Source: Piezodorus guildinii
Lineage: Eukaryota > Arthropoda > Insecta > Hemiptera > Pentatomidae
Assembly (NCBI GenBank): GCA_023052935.1
Contig: CM041292.1
Coordinates: 133,314,951-133,378,950 of the forward strand
Direction of reading: 5' to 3'
Length of the DNA stretch: 64,000 nucleotides
The position numbers and the translations under genes are program-made. The notes under the pieces were generated by a model. It was not told the DNA's origin, searched no databases, and saw only the letters and a list, made by a program, of their open reading frames with translations. Each line of letters starts with the position of its first letter. Position 1 is the stretch's first letter. Positions 21,663-33,040 of this stretch are shown piece by piece.

Positions 21663-22380
21663 ATGAGGAAAAACCCAAAAATGATAGTTGAATTTAATGA
21701 ATTATATTTATATTGCTATTATGAAGTGGAATATAATAAAACAAAAGAAACTCAATTCATAATTTTAAAATTTGTTTGCATGAACAATGAATCCATTCAG
21801 CATACGGACACAGTTAATTATTTAGGACTCACTTTTGACAAAAGAATGACCTAAGGTCCACACGTCAAATAGAAACACTTATCAATAAACAGAAGACTAA
21901 GGCTTTAGTATTCTTTTATTCACAAACGACCCACACTAAAAAATGAACAACGACTGAATACTTGTACTTGCCTTTTAAAACCGGTATGGACATACGCATC
22001 TTAAATTTTTGGAACAGCAAAAGGGTTCATATTCAAAAAATACAGTTTAAGGGATCTCCTTGTTTAAAACCCATTAAACTCTCACTTTATGAAAAGGTGC
22101 TGCTGGGTAATGACCCTCTTCATGCCTGACATGCTAATTTAGTAATATACAGCTTATCTGATTCTTATCGTGAAATCATTTATTGGAAAAAGTGACAGGT
22201 ACAGATTATGATAAATAAAGATTTAAATTAAAAGCATTTCAAGCAGAATGATAAGATTAACTTATTTGCTGAGTGCATCAGATTTTTATTCTCTTTTCGA
22301 ATTCTCATGCAGTCATTCAAAACCAATTAAAGCAACAGCCAAGTTTTAATGAACGACCGATGGACTTCTTTACACGTTAG
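21663..22380 (+). pseudogene. Decayed Jockey-type reverse transcriptase, C-terminal part
   Basis: Translation across frames gives VNYLGLTFDKRMT, then INRRLRL, a segment with LKNEQRL, LLKPVWTYAS and FGTAKGFIFKKYS. These match in order the thumb and C-terminal region of Jockey RT as seen in the intact element here (YLGLLLDKRLTW, NRKSELTVDNKLL, LKPIWTYGLELWGTAKRTNIK). The FADD box itself is not seen. Several stops and frameshifts make this an old relic, distinct in sequence from the 9017-12816 element. Confidence 0.65.
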
Positions 22381-23935
22381 AAATCTTGTTTATGAACAAA
22401 ATAACGATTAATCATTCGAACACCAGATTGCTAAAACAAGTTCCGTTTATAGAATTAATAGATTAGTTTATTGGCCGAGACTATTAAAACTCTGAAAGGA
22501 AGACTTTTTGAACTGAGGGTCAATATTTGCCCTAAGTCAACTGTAAACTTCATTATGCGATTCAACAAAGAAAAAGGGCTTATCAGTAATTAGTGAGTGA
22601 TCGATCGGTGTAGGTTGCGTGACTAACATCGATCCAAATAACGAGTTCAACTCGATTAGTAGGCAAACTCATTATAAGACGAGTTACTGGAATGTTCCCT
22701 TAATCCCGCCTAACGATGTTAAAGAATATCCAAGGCGTCCCCTTTTCCAGCGAGCCTGCACCCTCCAGCCAAACCTCGTTAACGCGACAATACAACCCCT
22801 CGCAAACTGGATTTCAATTAGACACAATTTGATATGACAGTTGAAAGATTACGGAATTATCCTTTACAACCTTTTCCTTAGTGATGCTTATAGATGGACC
22901 CTTCTGTCTCCTGCCATCACTAGTACTTTCAGCATCTTCGAAGGAAACATCAGTCATGCCGTCTGATTGAACCGTCAGATGCTATTCTTCGGCTAGGGGA
23001 ACCTTTGCTACAATTAACGGCTCACACTCAAGGGGAGGGTATGATCGCTTATCCAGGACTAATTCGTTTTAGGGGTCAACTATAGCAAATCCATCTATCA
23101 ATGTCACTATGTTGATAGTTCTTAATATTATTAAGAAATTCTATGAAAAAAAAATATATATATATAAGTTGAATAAATAAGATTGTTTCAAAAGGAAGTT
23201 TCCCCAAAACTTCTCAATTGCTGATAGTTACTAAACAATCTCACGTTGACATTTGTTATACATTCTGCTTACCCAGTTTAAAAAAAAAAACGTATTTTCA
23301 AAAATAAAATTACATGTAGGAGACAATAAGTGTGAATCGCTGCCATCTATACCAAGAACGATGTACGGACGTATCAATTAAATTACTTAAGCTCATCACT
23401 ATCTTTTGCGCATTCAATAGATATAATTATAAATAAAAAGCATAAAACTAAAAAGGATTATAATATATACATATTTCTTTAGTACTATAATAACTTTTTA
23501 ATGGATCTTATCATTTATGTATATTGGAACGAATTTCATTCCTTCAGGTGAATTACGAAATGGCAAAGGAAGCGGAATGTTATAAAGAGATTAAATTGTT
23601 TGAAACTGAAACTCAGAGCTGTTCACAATGTGGATAAAAACAATCACAAGACTAATTTCTTTCTGGATAATAATTTTAATAAACACTGAGAGCGTATTTT
23701 TTTTCTTTTGAACTGTCTAAATATAGTCCGAAAACCAAAGAAAAAGTCCGATCTGCTTGCTTTGACAAGCAATGTTATTAGGTAACCTAAAAGGTTTCAT
23801 ATTTATCCTGTCAACTATACAGGCCTGGTAGTATAAATTACATCCCTCAATAAAACAAATGTTTCCAAAATTAAACATAAGTGCATATTTTTGAAAAATG
23901 CTGACTACATAAAATTAAATAAAATATTATATACT
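22381..23935. other. Non-coding stretch with a GC-richer block
   Basis: 22600-23080 is less AT-rich (for example 'ccaaggcgtccccttttcc') and includes a 72-codon ORF without recognisable domains. I see no gene. The remainder is AT-rich and unassigned. Confidence 0.4.
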
Positions 23936-24027
23936 GAAAATTAAAGAAGATAGATGAGGAAGATGGTTGGGGGTGCGGTCATAAATTAAAACCACACAAT
24001 TAAAAATAAGAGTTATTTTTATTATGT

Positions 24028-24066
24028 GCCGACGTTTCGGCCTACAATGTGGGCCTTCATCAGGGC
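24028..24066 (-). ncRNA. Hammerhead ribozyme motif in the left PLE arm
   Basis: On the minus strand: stem I GCC/GGC, core CTGATGA, one unpaired A, stem II GGCC-loop-GGCC, then GAAACGTC with predicted cleavage after the C. The palindromic ACGT suggests a dimeric helix III. All invariant core bases are present. Confidence 0.7.
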
Positions 24067-25113
24067 TAAAAGAAACAAGATAACAACCAATGTAATTAGA
24101 CTTAATAATGCGTTAGGTATATAATAATAATATGACAGTAATAAATTATGGGAACATAAATAATATTAAATGTAAAATGATAATAAGATGACAATTATAA
24201 AGTATGGAAATAAGGTGACAGTTATAAAGTATGGAAATAAACAAAATTAAGATGATAGTTATAAAGTATGGAAGTAGACATAATTGAGATGATAATATTG
24301 TAATGAGAATATATAAATAGAGACTCAGTAAATGAAAAAAATGATAAAGGAAAAATATGTGAACAATTAAAATTTTAAATATTAACAATTATGAGTTGAT
24401 ATATGACGGTAATATATTAAAAACATAGTTAAGAGTATAGGTAATATATAAAAAAATATAGTCATTACAAAAGAGAAACAGTATGAATAAAAAATAATAA
24501 TTTAAATTTTAAAATAATGTAATATTAAACTAATAATTATATGTCAGGATATGTAATGGAGAAATATATGGGTATGGAAAGGGGGAGAAAGAAATGGGCG
24601 ATGAAAAAAGACCCTTATAAATAAGAAAAAAATATACATACATGACGTGCAAGCTTTGCCTACGAAGTGTTGTTTCTCAGTTTAAAAAACGCTCATTGCG
24701 TGGAACGGAAAATATGAGAACTAGAATGTCCGTTAGGAAAATTCCAAGAAGCTAAGTTATGTTTACTGATTCGATTGTTAAAAAATAGTCAAAAGTCATT
24801 ACTTGAGAGTACTTGAGTTATTACTTATGAGTATTTGATAAAATTGTAAGAAATAGTGACGAGGTAAAGATTAAAAGATTTTAAGTAATAACGGATGACG
24901 ATAATAAATGATGAATGATGATAAGGTAATAACGAATGACGATAAGGAGCTGTCGAAGGAAATGATAAATAAACAGTAATCTAGTAGGTAAACAAATAAA
25001 TAAATAAAAAAGGGGAGTACGAAAATTAAATAAATATATAAATAAAAAATTGATAATAAATAAATAAAAATAAAATTATGAAGAGATGATCAGGTGGTTG
25101 TTTAAAAAATGAG

Positions 25114-25719
25114 CTAGGGATGCTTTATTAAATTTAATATTTGGGAATAAGCTAGTGACAAGTTATGTTTGTCAGTCTTTTGATTAACAGGAAGGGGTTC
25201 TAGTTGTATGTAAATGCATTCTGTAATGAGTCGTTTGTCATGGTTGGGAACAGTGGCAAGAATGGATGTTTTATCAAAATCAAAGGAATGGTTAAGGGTT
25301 AAGGAATGTTCTGAAAGTTTTGAAGCGGTAGAATTTTTAGAGGAAATTGTATATTTGTGTCGGGTGATGCGATCTTTGAGAAGGTTTTTGGTTTCACCAA
25401 TATAGGCAGAGTTGCAATTAGGAGTTCCGCAAGGGACTCTATAAACAATTTTTGAACGGTGGTCTGTTGGTATACTGTCTTTAAGTCGGCTGTAAATATT
25501 GGAGAGTTTGTAGTGGGATTTTAAAGCAAGTCTGAGGTTTGGATAGAAGGATTTTAATGATTTTTTAATTTTTTCTGAAAGAGAGGGAATGTAAGGTACG
25601 GATCTATATAAGAGAGTTGGTGATGATGATGGAGTAGAAAGAGAGGTTAATTGAGGTTGAGACTGATTTCTGTAGTTATTTATAAGTTTGTTTATGATCA
25701 CGGTAGGGAAGTTATTGGC
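25114..25719 (-). CDS. PLE C-terminal GIY-YIG endonuclease fragment (left arm)
   Basis: About 200 codons of the PLE polyprotein C-terminus. Seen are an R/K-rich linker (SEKIKKSLKSFYPN), then the GIY-YIG endonuclease with IVYRVPCGTPNC, SAYIGETKNLLKDRI and a following His. The catalytic-site Glu candidate is in LITECIYIQ. In PLEs this domain nicks DNA to start target-primed reverse transcription. The preceding telomerase-like RT domain is entirely missing. The frame stays open across the palindrome centre to 25761, but those extra residues are read from the spacer and the other arm. One residue differs from the right arm (R versus P after KDRIT). The long intact frame suggests recent insertion. 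Confidence 0.85.
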   Translation of the reverse strand, partial: ANNFPTVIINKLINNYRNQSQPQLTSLSTPSSSPTLLYRSVPYIPSLSEKIKKSLKSFYPNLRLALKSHYKLSNIYSRLKDSIPTDHRSKIVYRVPCGTPNCNSAYIGETKNLLKDRITRHKYTISSKNSTASKLSEHSLTLNHSFDFDKTSILATVPNHDKRLITECIYIQLEPLPVNQKTDKHNLSLAYSQILNLIKHP

Positions 25720-25729
25720 CAGGAGAATT

Positions 25730-26335
25730 GCCAATAACTTCCCTACCGTGATCATAAACAAACTTATAAATAACTACAGAAATCAGTCTCAACCTCAATT
25801 AACCTCTCTTTCTACTCCATCATCATCACCAACTCTCTTATATAGATCCGTACCTTACATTCCCTCTCTTTCAGAAAAAATTAAAAAATCATTAAAATCC
25901 TTCTATCCAAACCTCAGACTTGCTTTAAAATCCCACTACAAACTCTCCAATATTTACAGCCGACTTAAAGACAGTATACCAACAGACCACCGTTCAAAAA
26001 TTGTTTATAGAGTCCCTTGCGGAACTCCTAATTGCAACTCTGCCTATATTGGTGAAACCAAAAACCTTCTCAAAGATCGCATCACCCCACACAAATATAC
26101 AATTTCCTCTAAAAATTCTACCGCTTCAAAACTTTCAGAACATTCCTTAACCCTTAACCATTCCTTTGATTTTGATAAAACATCCATTCTTGCCACTGTT
26201 CCCAACCATGACAAACGACTCATTACAGAATGCATTTACATACAACTAGAACCCCTTCCTGTTAATCAAAAGACTGACAAACATAACTTGTCACTAGCTT
26301 ATTCCCAAATATTAAATTTAATAAAGCATCCCTAG
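25730..26335 (+). CDS. PLE C-terminal GIY-YIG endonuclease fragment (right arm)
   Basis: Mirror copy of the left-arm frame: the same linker, the CGTPNC and SAYIGET motifs, and the same C-terminus NLIKHP. It starts at the palindrome junction (ANNFPTVIINKLINNYRNQ). The ORF formally opens at 25688, inside the opposite arm. A P replaces R after KDRIT, the one amino-acid difference noticed within the shared region. Because RT is missing, the product could at most be a stand-alone nuclease fragment. Expression is not expected, since no promoter or upstream coding region is present. Family membership is clear from motif spacing; activity is not implied. Confidence 0.85.
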   Translation, partial: ANNFPTVIINKLINNYRNQSQPQLTSLSTPSSSPTLLYRSVPYIPSLSEKIKKSLKSFYPNLRLALKSHYKLSNIYSRLKDSIPTDHRSKIVYRVPCGTPNCNSAYIGETKNLLKDRITPHKYTISSKNSTASKLSEHSLTLNHSFDFDKTSILATVPNHDKRLITECIYIQLEPLPVNQKTDKHNLSLAYSQILNLIKHP

Positions 26336-27382
26336 CTCATTTTTTAAACAACCACCTGATCATCTCTTCATAATTTTATTTTTATTTATTTATTATCAAT
26401 TTTTTATTTATATATTTATTTAATTTTCGTACTCCCCTTTTTTATTTATTTATTTGTTTACCTACTAGATTACTGTTTATTTATCATTTCCTTCGACAGC
26501 TCCTTATCGTCATTCGTTATTACCTTATCATCATTCATCATTTATTATCGTCATCCGTTATTACTTAAAATCTTTTAATCTTTACCTCGTCACTATTTCT
26601 TACAATTTTATCAAATACTCATAAGTAATAACTCAAGTACTCTCAAGTAATGACTTTTGACTATTTTTTAACAATCGAATCAGTAAACATAACTTAGCTT
26701 CTTGGAATTTTCCTAACGGACATTCTAGTTCTCATATTTTCCGTTCCACGCAATGAGCGTTTTTTAAACTGAGAAACAACACTTCGTAGGCAAAGCTTGC
26801 ACGTCATGTATGTATATTTTTTTCTTATTTATAAGGGTCTTTTTTCATCGCCCATTTCTTTCTCCCCCTTTCCATACCCATATATTTCTCCATTACATAT
26901 CCTGACATATAATTATTAGTTTAATATTACATTATTTTAAAATTTAAATTATTATTTTTTATTCATACTGTTTCTCTTTTGTAATGACTATATTTTTTTA
27001 TATATTACCTATACTCTTAACTATGTTTTTAATATATTACCGTCATATATCAACTCATAATTGTTAATATTTAAAATTTTAATTGTTCACATATTTTTCC
27101 TTTATCATTTTTTTCATTTACTGAGTCTCTATTTATATATTCTCATTACAATATTATCATCTCAATTATGTCTACTTCCATACTTTATAACTATCATCTT
27201 AATTTTGTTTATTTCCATACTTTATAACTGTCACCTTATTTCCATACTTTATAATTGTCATCTTATTATCATTTTACATTTAATATTATTTATGTTCCCA
27301 TAATTTATTACTGTCATATTATTATTATATACCTAACGCATTATTAAGTCTAATTACATTGGTTGTTATCTTGTTTCTTTTA

Positions 27383-27421
27383 GCCCTGATGAAGGCCCAC
27401 ATTGTAGGCCGAAACGTCGGC
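27383..27421 (+). ncRNA. Hammerhead ribozyme motif in the right PLE arm
   Basis: Mirror image of 24028-24066 with identical core and stems: GCC, CTGATGA, GGCC hairpin, GAAACGTC, GGC. Confidence 0.7.
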
Positions 27422-27544
27422 ACATAATAAAAATAACTCTTATTTTTAATTGTGTGGTTTTAATTTATGACCGCTCCCCCAACCATCTTCCTCATCTAAT
27501 TTCTCTACGGTCAACAAAACTCCATCATTAAGAAAATTAAAGAA

Positions 27545-29219
27545 AAGTACATAAAAATCAATATAAAAATACAGAAGTTTATGATCTCTCGTAAAATGAA
27601 TTATGATATTAATTTTCAAATATAACCATTTGAAAAATATTAAATATAAAATATAACCATTGTTGATTCGTGTCACCGTTGTTTTCCGCGAAAACTGTTC
27701 CACTTCATGTAATCTCATAAGGTTAATTGTTTATGAAAGAAAATGCTTAAAATTTGTCATAGATAAAAACGGTATGAAATAAATAAGTAGACAAAAACGA
27801 AAATTTCGATTGGATCAAATTCATTACCACAAAAAATTAAAGCTTAGGTGATGCAATTTTTATGACCATGACTGTATAATGCGTTGTTAAACGAACGATC
27901 AACAGTCTTCCAGCAATTTTCTGATACACATAGAACGTCATTTAATTTTTGAACTATAGTAATTTAAAACTGATTTCAATTATTAAAATAAACCTTTTAA
28001 CTTCTTCTCTCTAATAAAATGCCCCAAAAACCGTTCGAACTCGCTTAAAATCTAATCCACTCCTGAAGCAATAGTGATTCCCTTCGCCATTGAGCCTTAC
28101 AACCCCTTTTGTAGGAAATGGCCCGATGAGGATCCCTTTCGAAGAGCTTGGAATATATACAACACCTCACAAGTTTTATCCCCGCTTTCAACAAGCCCCC
28201 TGGGCCTTCGGACTGATAGGGGGACTCCCCTTTAATTACCGCCGAGCCGATAAGGGAATAATTGGGAGCTACAGCTGCTGCGCTAACTGGTCACTGGGGA
28301 GCCCGCCCTAGGTTTGAGGAAAAACTGATAACTGCCCTCACTCTCCTCCCTCTTAACCCTCCCTACCTCTCGATGGCCCTTTATCACCCTCCAAGGGACC
28401 TTCACTGGTCCTCCAGCCGATATGATTAGCACTAGAGCCAGAAAACGAGCCCTCATCGATACTCCTTCAAGGACGGATCGAGTGGAGGCGAGAACAACCA
28501 CCCCATCACTTAAAAAATAAGAGCATTTAACGGTAAAATCGCTGAATTTTTAAGGACTAGTAAGATTATTAGCTCTCAGAGGTCTATCTAAGAAGAAGAA
28601 AGAAAAGTTGTATTTACTTATTTGCAATAAACAATCATTGGTTAACTATATTTTAAAAAACTAGGATTTTTTTCTAAACCCTAATTTAACCAGCAATTAA
28701 ATGTTGCTATAATAAAAGATTTTTTTTTTTTTTTAACATACTAATAAGACATATATAATATTAGTAGAATAATAAATAAAGAATCTGGTTTCATGTATCT
28801 AAGAATTATTAAACACACTTAGCTATGAAAAAAATCTAATGCGCGCAACACACGACTTTCACTTACCTCCATTATTTATATCAATTTAAGAATTTTTAAA
28901 CAAATTTATCAACGAAAATAAATTGTTAAAGAATGATTTAAACTGGATTTTAATAGAAACATATGTTTTATTAAATATTTCTTTTCTATTATTCTTTTGT
29001 CTGCAACAATCAGTTAGTTTTATCGGATTTTCATCACACTCCGTCAACTTTAAAAATTTTGTGAATAAGATCATATTTTTTCTAATTTTTTTAGCTCTCC
29101 AACGGTATATAATGCATCTATATTACTATTCTTGTGGTAAAAAAAAAACCCACAAAAATTGCATGCAAAAATATGTTTGTACTTTTCTCCTTTAGTTGTT
29201 TATGAAACAAGATATTATC

Positions 29220-29250
<31 letters not shown>

Positions 29251-29251
29251 C
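27545..29251. other. Non-coding stretch with a prominent GC-richer block
   Basis: 28060-28500 is the GC-richest unexplained block in the window. It holds two overlapping ORFs on opposite strands (28090-28311 plus, 28283-28501 minus), neither with a recognisable domain. The remainder is AT-rich. A poly(T) tract lies at 29223-29246. Confidence 0.4.
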
Positions 29252-29565
29252 CACAAAATTAAAAGTCCTTTAGAGAAAGAAAATTTAAAATTTTGGCATT
29301 TAATCACTGTCTGGCTATTTCAATCCTAACGAAACCTACATAATATTGATGCCCATTAAATTTTACATCCATATAGAGAATTCAATAAAAAATCTTTAGA
29401 GAGAGTGATCAAATCGTAAATAGATACAAAAGGCACGGTATTTTGGGGCTCTTCTGGTTAGCTGATTTAGATTGAAAAAGTTGCTGTAACATCGCGAGCG
29501 TATAGTTGTCTTAAATATAAAATTTCAGTTTCGTAGGACTTTTCGTTTTTGCTATGAACTTACCA
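29252..29565 (+). repeat. Dispersed repeat, partner of 55850-56215 (inverted)
   Basis: 'aacctacataatattgatgc', 'cccattaaattttacatcc' and 'atatagagaattcaat' recur as the reverse complement at 55850-56215. The family is unidentified. A short PLE-like signature (GAAACGTTGG on the minus strand, 29594-29637) follows it. Confidence 0.6.
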
Positions 29566-30327
29566 CACACGGACAAACACACACACTTTTTTGCAGGACT
29601 TTCTCGGATTTCCAACGTTTCAATCCTCAAGTCATTTTCAAGGATGCTAATAACACAAGTTTTACGTATTAAAAGTTAATAAACATTTTGTCATCACATT
29701 TTTATAAACTGTTTTTACATACCTTTGATCTGTCATATCTCTCATATTTGCAATTATTTAAATATAATTTAAAAAATATCCCAGGCTGAAACAAGCCTTG
29801 TCAGCTTATAATTCACTACTGGATTAAGGTAATATATTCCTTCCACTTTTAATAACATTTGATATTGAAAACATAATGTTAGATTTTTTAGATTAGATTA
29901 TCTTTTATTTTTTTTTTAAGACCAGGACCATCTTCGCCTTTACACCGTTAGATGATTTTAATAGAAAGGAGAGGGAGAGTATAGGTTAGATCTAGGCATA
30001 AAGATGGTCTGACTTAAGGAAGCAAATAATGTTAGGTATATGAGGGGAGGAATCATCATTATCTTTACTCAGAATGTAATAATTTTTAATTAATTATGTC
30101 AAATAAGGATTAAAATAATATTATTATATACCTTGTTCCATCATTTACATTTCCTAATCTCCTAATTCATTAATTGCACAATTGTTTTCACAGGCAAGTT
30201 ATTGTAAAATAAATTAATAACACTATATCTATAAATATTCACGTAATTAAAACTAAAACTAATATCACATAATTTCTAATTCCAAAAAATATTTCATTAT
30301 ATTAAGTTATTCAAAATATTTATACTA
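29566..30327. other. AT-rich non-coding stretch
   Basis: Apart from the degenerate PLE-like signature near 29594-29637, nothing is recognised. Confidence 0.4.
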
Positions 30328-30545
30328 ACCAAGTAATTCACTTCACTATAATGATAATATTGATTAATTTCACTTAAAATTTCTGCGTAATGATAATTCA
30401 AGTTTTTTATGTCAGTTTATAAGTTTGTAGCACAATATAATCAATATGTTTCGAAATATAGATTGCCTCTAAAATCTTACATCTTAATAAAATTTACAGT
30501 CAAGTATAGTATAGTACCAAGAAAAATTTTGCTTTTTCTTAGAAG
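30328..30545 (+). repeat. Direct repeat D, copy 1
   Basis: About 215 bp that recur at 31654-31870 with roughly nine of ten bases the same. Shared blocks include 'atttctgcgtaatgataat', 'agtttgtagcacaatataat' and 'atagattgcctctaaaatc'. Some 1.1 kb separates the copies. I do not know whether they are termini of one element or two insertions. Confidence 0.7.
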
Positions 30546-31021
30546 ACCGGGGTAAAGACCCAAAGAAAACACTGAACACATAAGAACATAAGCATGTACG
30601 TAGCGAACAGGAGGTATTGGATTCGGGTGAAAGTAACCCAGAATGACTAAAAAGGATAAAAGCATTATTGGAGTACATAACAGGGCTTAGGGAAGAAATA
30701 GCTCTTACCATAAGAGCCTCGTTGAGAGCAAAATGAGGCCGTTACTAGTTTTTCGTCAAGCGCCAATCCACCCTCAAGGGCCCTTTCTTCTACAACTCGC
30801 ACCCACTTTTGCAATGTCTATCAGATACCAAGAGTTTTAATTCATCACCAAGTCTTTTGTTTTTTTTAGAATTTTCCATTGACATTTCTTCGCAGCCTAA
30901 AAGAACTAAAACTGGAAGATTTAGGAATTGAAGATCTTGAGAAAGCTCAAATCATAGTAGCACTACCAACAAACCTTTAACAATAATATCATCATCACTT
31001 TTAACGTTAGTTTAAAAAGAA
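30546..31021. other. Non-coding sequence between direct repeats
   Basis: No gene. 30700-30830 is slightly GC-richer, without a sustained ORF. Confidence 0.4.
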
Positions 31022-31318
31022 ACCTTTACCTCTACAACCCATGAAGGATCTTGGGCTCAGTACGTATAGATATTCGTACTGTTTCTAGGCCAACGGCCGA
31101 GGATGAGATGATCAGGCCTTGATCACGCACAGCCACCAGGTTTTCCTAATTACCCACTTTAAAGAGGCTGGGTCTGCCCCAGGAGGGTCTCCATAACCTT
31201 GGGTCGCCCCCTGGCCGAATTAACAGAATAAATGATATTCTGCCACAGCCGGGGTTTGAACACAGGACCCGGAGAACAGTAGCCTAGTGCTCTATCAAAT
31301 AGACCACGCCACCCTAAG
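31022..31318 (-). mobile_element. SINE family B, minus-strand copy
   Basis: The tRNA-like head at the right ('agaccacgccaccc' is the complement of the A-box region, and 'cggggtttgaacacagg' of the B-box region). The body has 'gggtctccataaccttgggt', and 'ccatgaaggatcttgggctc' lies at the left. It matches 60089-60416 throughout. Confidence 0.78.
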
Positions 31319-31653
31319 GCATACAAAAATAATTTATTCACAATATTTGTAATGATTATTCATTAAAAATAATTATGTTAACGAACCACGATTACAAACA
31401 CATTTATGTACTCTGCTGTGATGACCGCTGCTTCAGCAGTCCACAAATTTGCTTATTGCAAAGGAAATGCAGATGGCAAATTAAATTTCATGTCAAATTT
31501 TTTGTTTTGTAATAAAAAAAAAAATGTTCAATTCAATTATTGGTAATATTTCATTCCATAGAAGCCGCATTCAAATAGGGTCAGATCGGTCTTTGAAGAT
31601 ACCTATGTGGCAGAACAAAATCTGAAAAATTTAATTTTATGTACACATTTATA

Positions 31654-31870
31654 CTAACCAAAAAATTCAATTCACTATAATTATAATATTAATTAATTGT
31701 ACTTAAAATTTCTGCGTAATGATAATAAAGTTTTTTGTGTCAGTTTAAAAGTTTGTAGCACAATATAATCAAATATGTTTCGAAATATAGATTGCCTCTA
31801 AAATCTTACACCTTAATAAAATTACAATCAAGTATAGTATAGTACTAAGAAAAATGTTTTTTTTTCTTAG
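31654..31870 (+). repeat. Direct repeat D, copy 2
   Basis: See copy 1 at 30328-30545. The ends agree at 'actaaccaa' on the left and 'ttttcttagaa' on the right. Confidence 0.7.
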
Positions 31871-31904
31871 AACAATTGTGTTAATTGGGAAAAAAATATT
31901 ATAT

Positions 31905-32047
31905 TATTCAAGTATAGTATTGTATCTTACAGTGTACTGTATTACCTGTTTGTTATTGTACTTTTATTGAATTGCCGCAGGTGAACTCCTTTCCCACACA
32001 CGGGCTGTAAAATGTCTGTATTTTGATTTAAATAAAGAAGTTTAAAA
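31905..32047 (+). repeat. Retroelement-like 3' end (family C), copy 1
   Basis: 'attgtatcttacagtgtact', 'cctttcccacacacggg' and a terminal 'gatttaaataaagaagttta' recur at 63728-63885. The AATAAA near the common end suggests the 3' UTR of an unidentified LINE. Confidence 0.6.
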
Positions 32048-32105
32048 AAACAAAATAAAATAAAAATGAATGATAATTTTATTTATTGATTAATTTAATA
32101 AAACT

Positions 32106-33040
32106 TCAACTGTATTTATTAAATACACCACGTAAATAAGGAAAAAGTATGATTAAAACATATTCTTGTGAAGAAACCACCCCCAAGTCTAGTTTATAGC
32201 AGGATGTCCTTTGATCATCTTTTAAGTCCCACGGTGGATTGTTAAGAATACAAATAGAGGAGAGGTCACGGATAAACGGGTCTATGTGGGCAGGACAGAC
32301 TATTATATGAAAAGAAGAACATCTATTTTGGGCTAAGTCTTCAACTAATGGGATATTTAGGGCTTTATGGACGATTTCATCAGGAAAAAAAATCAGGAGA
32401 ATGAAATGATTTCCGAAGGATTTAATGCGAGAGGAATTCGATGGACTCCCATAGCTCAATGACATACACTCGCTCAAACAAGTTTCCATACACACAAATA
32501 TAACTGGATAAATGCAAATAAAGAATTTCAAATTCCTCTACCCTTTTGACCTTCCATCTGGCCCAAAATATTAAATTTGGATTCCTCAGAGAATATTACC
32601 CTTTCTTAGAAATTTTTGAGTTTATTTACAAACTCCCTAGCAAATAACTGCCGCTTCTTCCGGTTTATCTTACTTTTAAAGGGCTATCTTCTTGCGACTC
32701 GACCACTGTATCGTTCTCTTCTTAGAATATTTTTTACTGCTCTGGGTGGCCTACAATCCCATAGTCTTTATTTATTCTGATGGCTATTAGGGTTGCGGTA
32801 GTGTAAGGATTCGTATGGACTTCACCAAGGATGACTCGCCTGTGGTGATTCTACAGCTTCTTAGGTCTTCCATCCATTCCATAGCACGTGGTCTATCATC
32901 CAGAGATTTTAACCCTACGTACATAATATACAGTAGCATGTGACTTATTAAGTAGATGTGCAATTTTCCTTAGAGATAAGATATGCATTCGGTAACGAAC
33001 CATAAGCTCTCTCAAATCACGAGAAACACGCATACTGAAA
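32106..33040 (-). pseudogene. Tc1-like transposase relic
   Basis: On the minus strand near 33035, MRVSRDLRELMVRYRMHILS and then KIAHLLNKSHATVYYV resemble a Tc1 N-terminal helix-turn-helix. Near 32615-32670 comes NRKKRQLFAREFVNKL, and near 32555-32595 ERVIFSEESKFNIL. The latter corresponds to the 'vlFSDESkf' region of the DDE domain, with the catalytic Asp position read as Glu. The open 141-codon frame at the left end has DPFIRDLSS and NNPPWDLKDD, which may be a decayed 'DPKHTS...PPQSPDLNPIE'. Stops and frameshifts break the rest. I did not find terminal inverted repeats. The motif order supports Tc1/mariner; the C-terminal assignment is weak. Confidence 0.58.

Larger units (their letters stand above)
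23949..27531. mobile_element. Palindromic Penelope-like insertion (two head-to-head PLE copies)
   Basis: Two arms of about 1769 bp, 23951-25719 and 25730-27498, are reverse complements with only a few mismatches seen, around a 10-bp centre (25720-25729). Each arm runs outward from a 5'-truncated PLE coding region (GIY-YIG domain) through an AT-rich 3' UTR to a hammerhead motif and a common end. The right end continues past the palindrome (tctacggtcaac). A 13-bp duplication, gaaaattaaagaa, at 23936-23948 and 27532-27544 brackets the whole unit. It therefore entered as a single insertion. Neither copy has the RT domain, so it is non-autonomous. Confidence 0.88.

Noticed and set aside
24146..24388. 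80-codon hydrophobic ORF, with an identical mirror copy at 27061-27303
   Set aside because: It lies in the AT-rich 3' UTR of the PLE arms. The duplication follows from the palindrome, and composition alone explains the hydrophobic residues.
25214..25405. 63-codon ORF antisense to the GIY-YIG frame, mirrored at 26044-26235
   Set aside because: Shadow of the PLE coding frame on the opposite strand.
32106..32531. 141-codon minus ORF as a host gene
   Set aside because: It is colinear with Tc1-like transposase remnants immediately upstream on the same strand.
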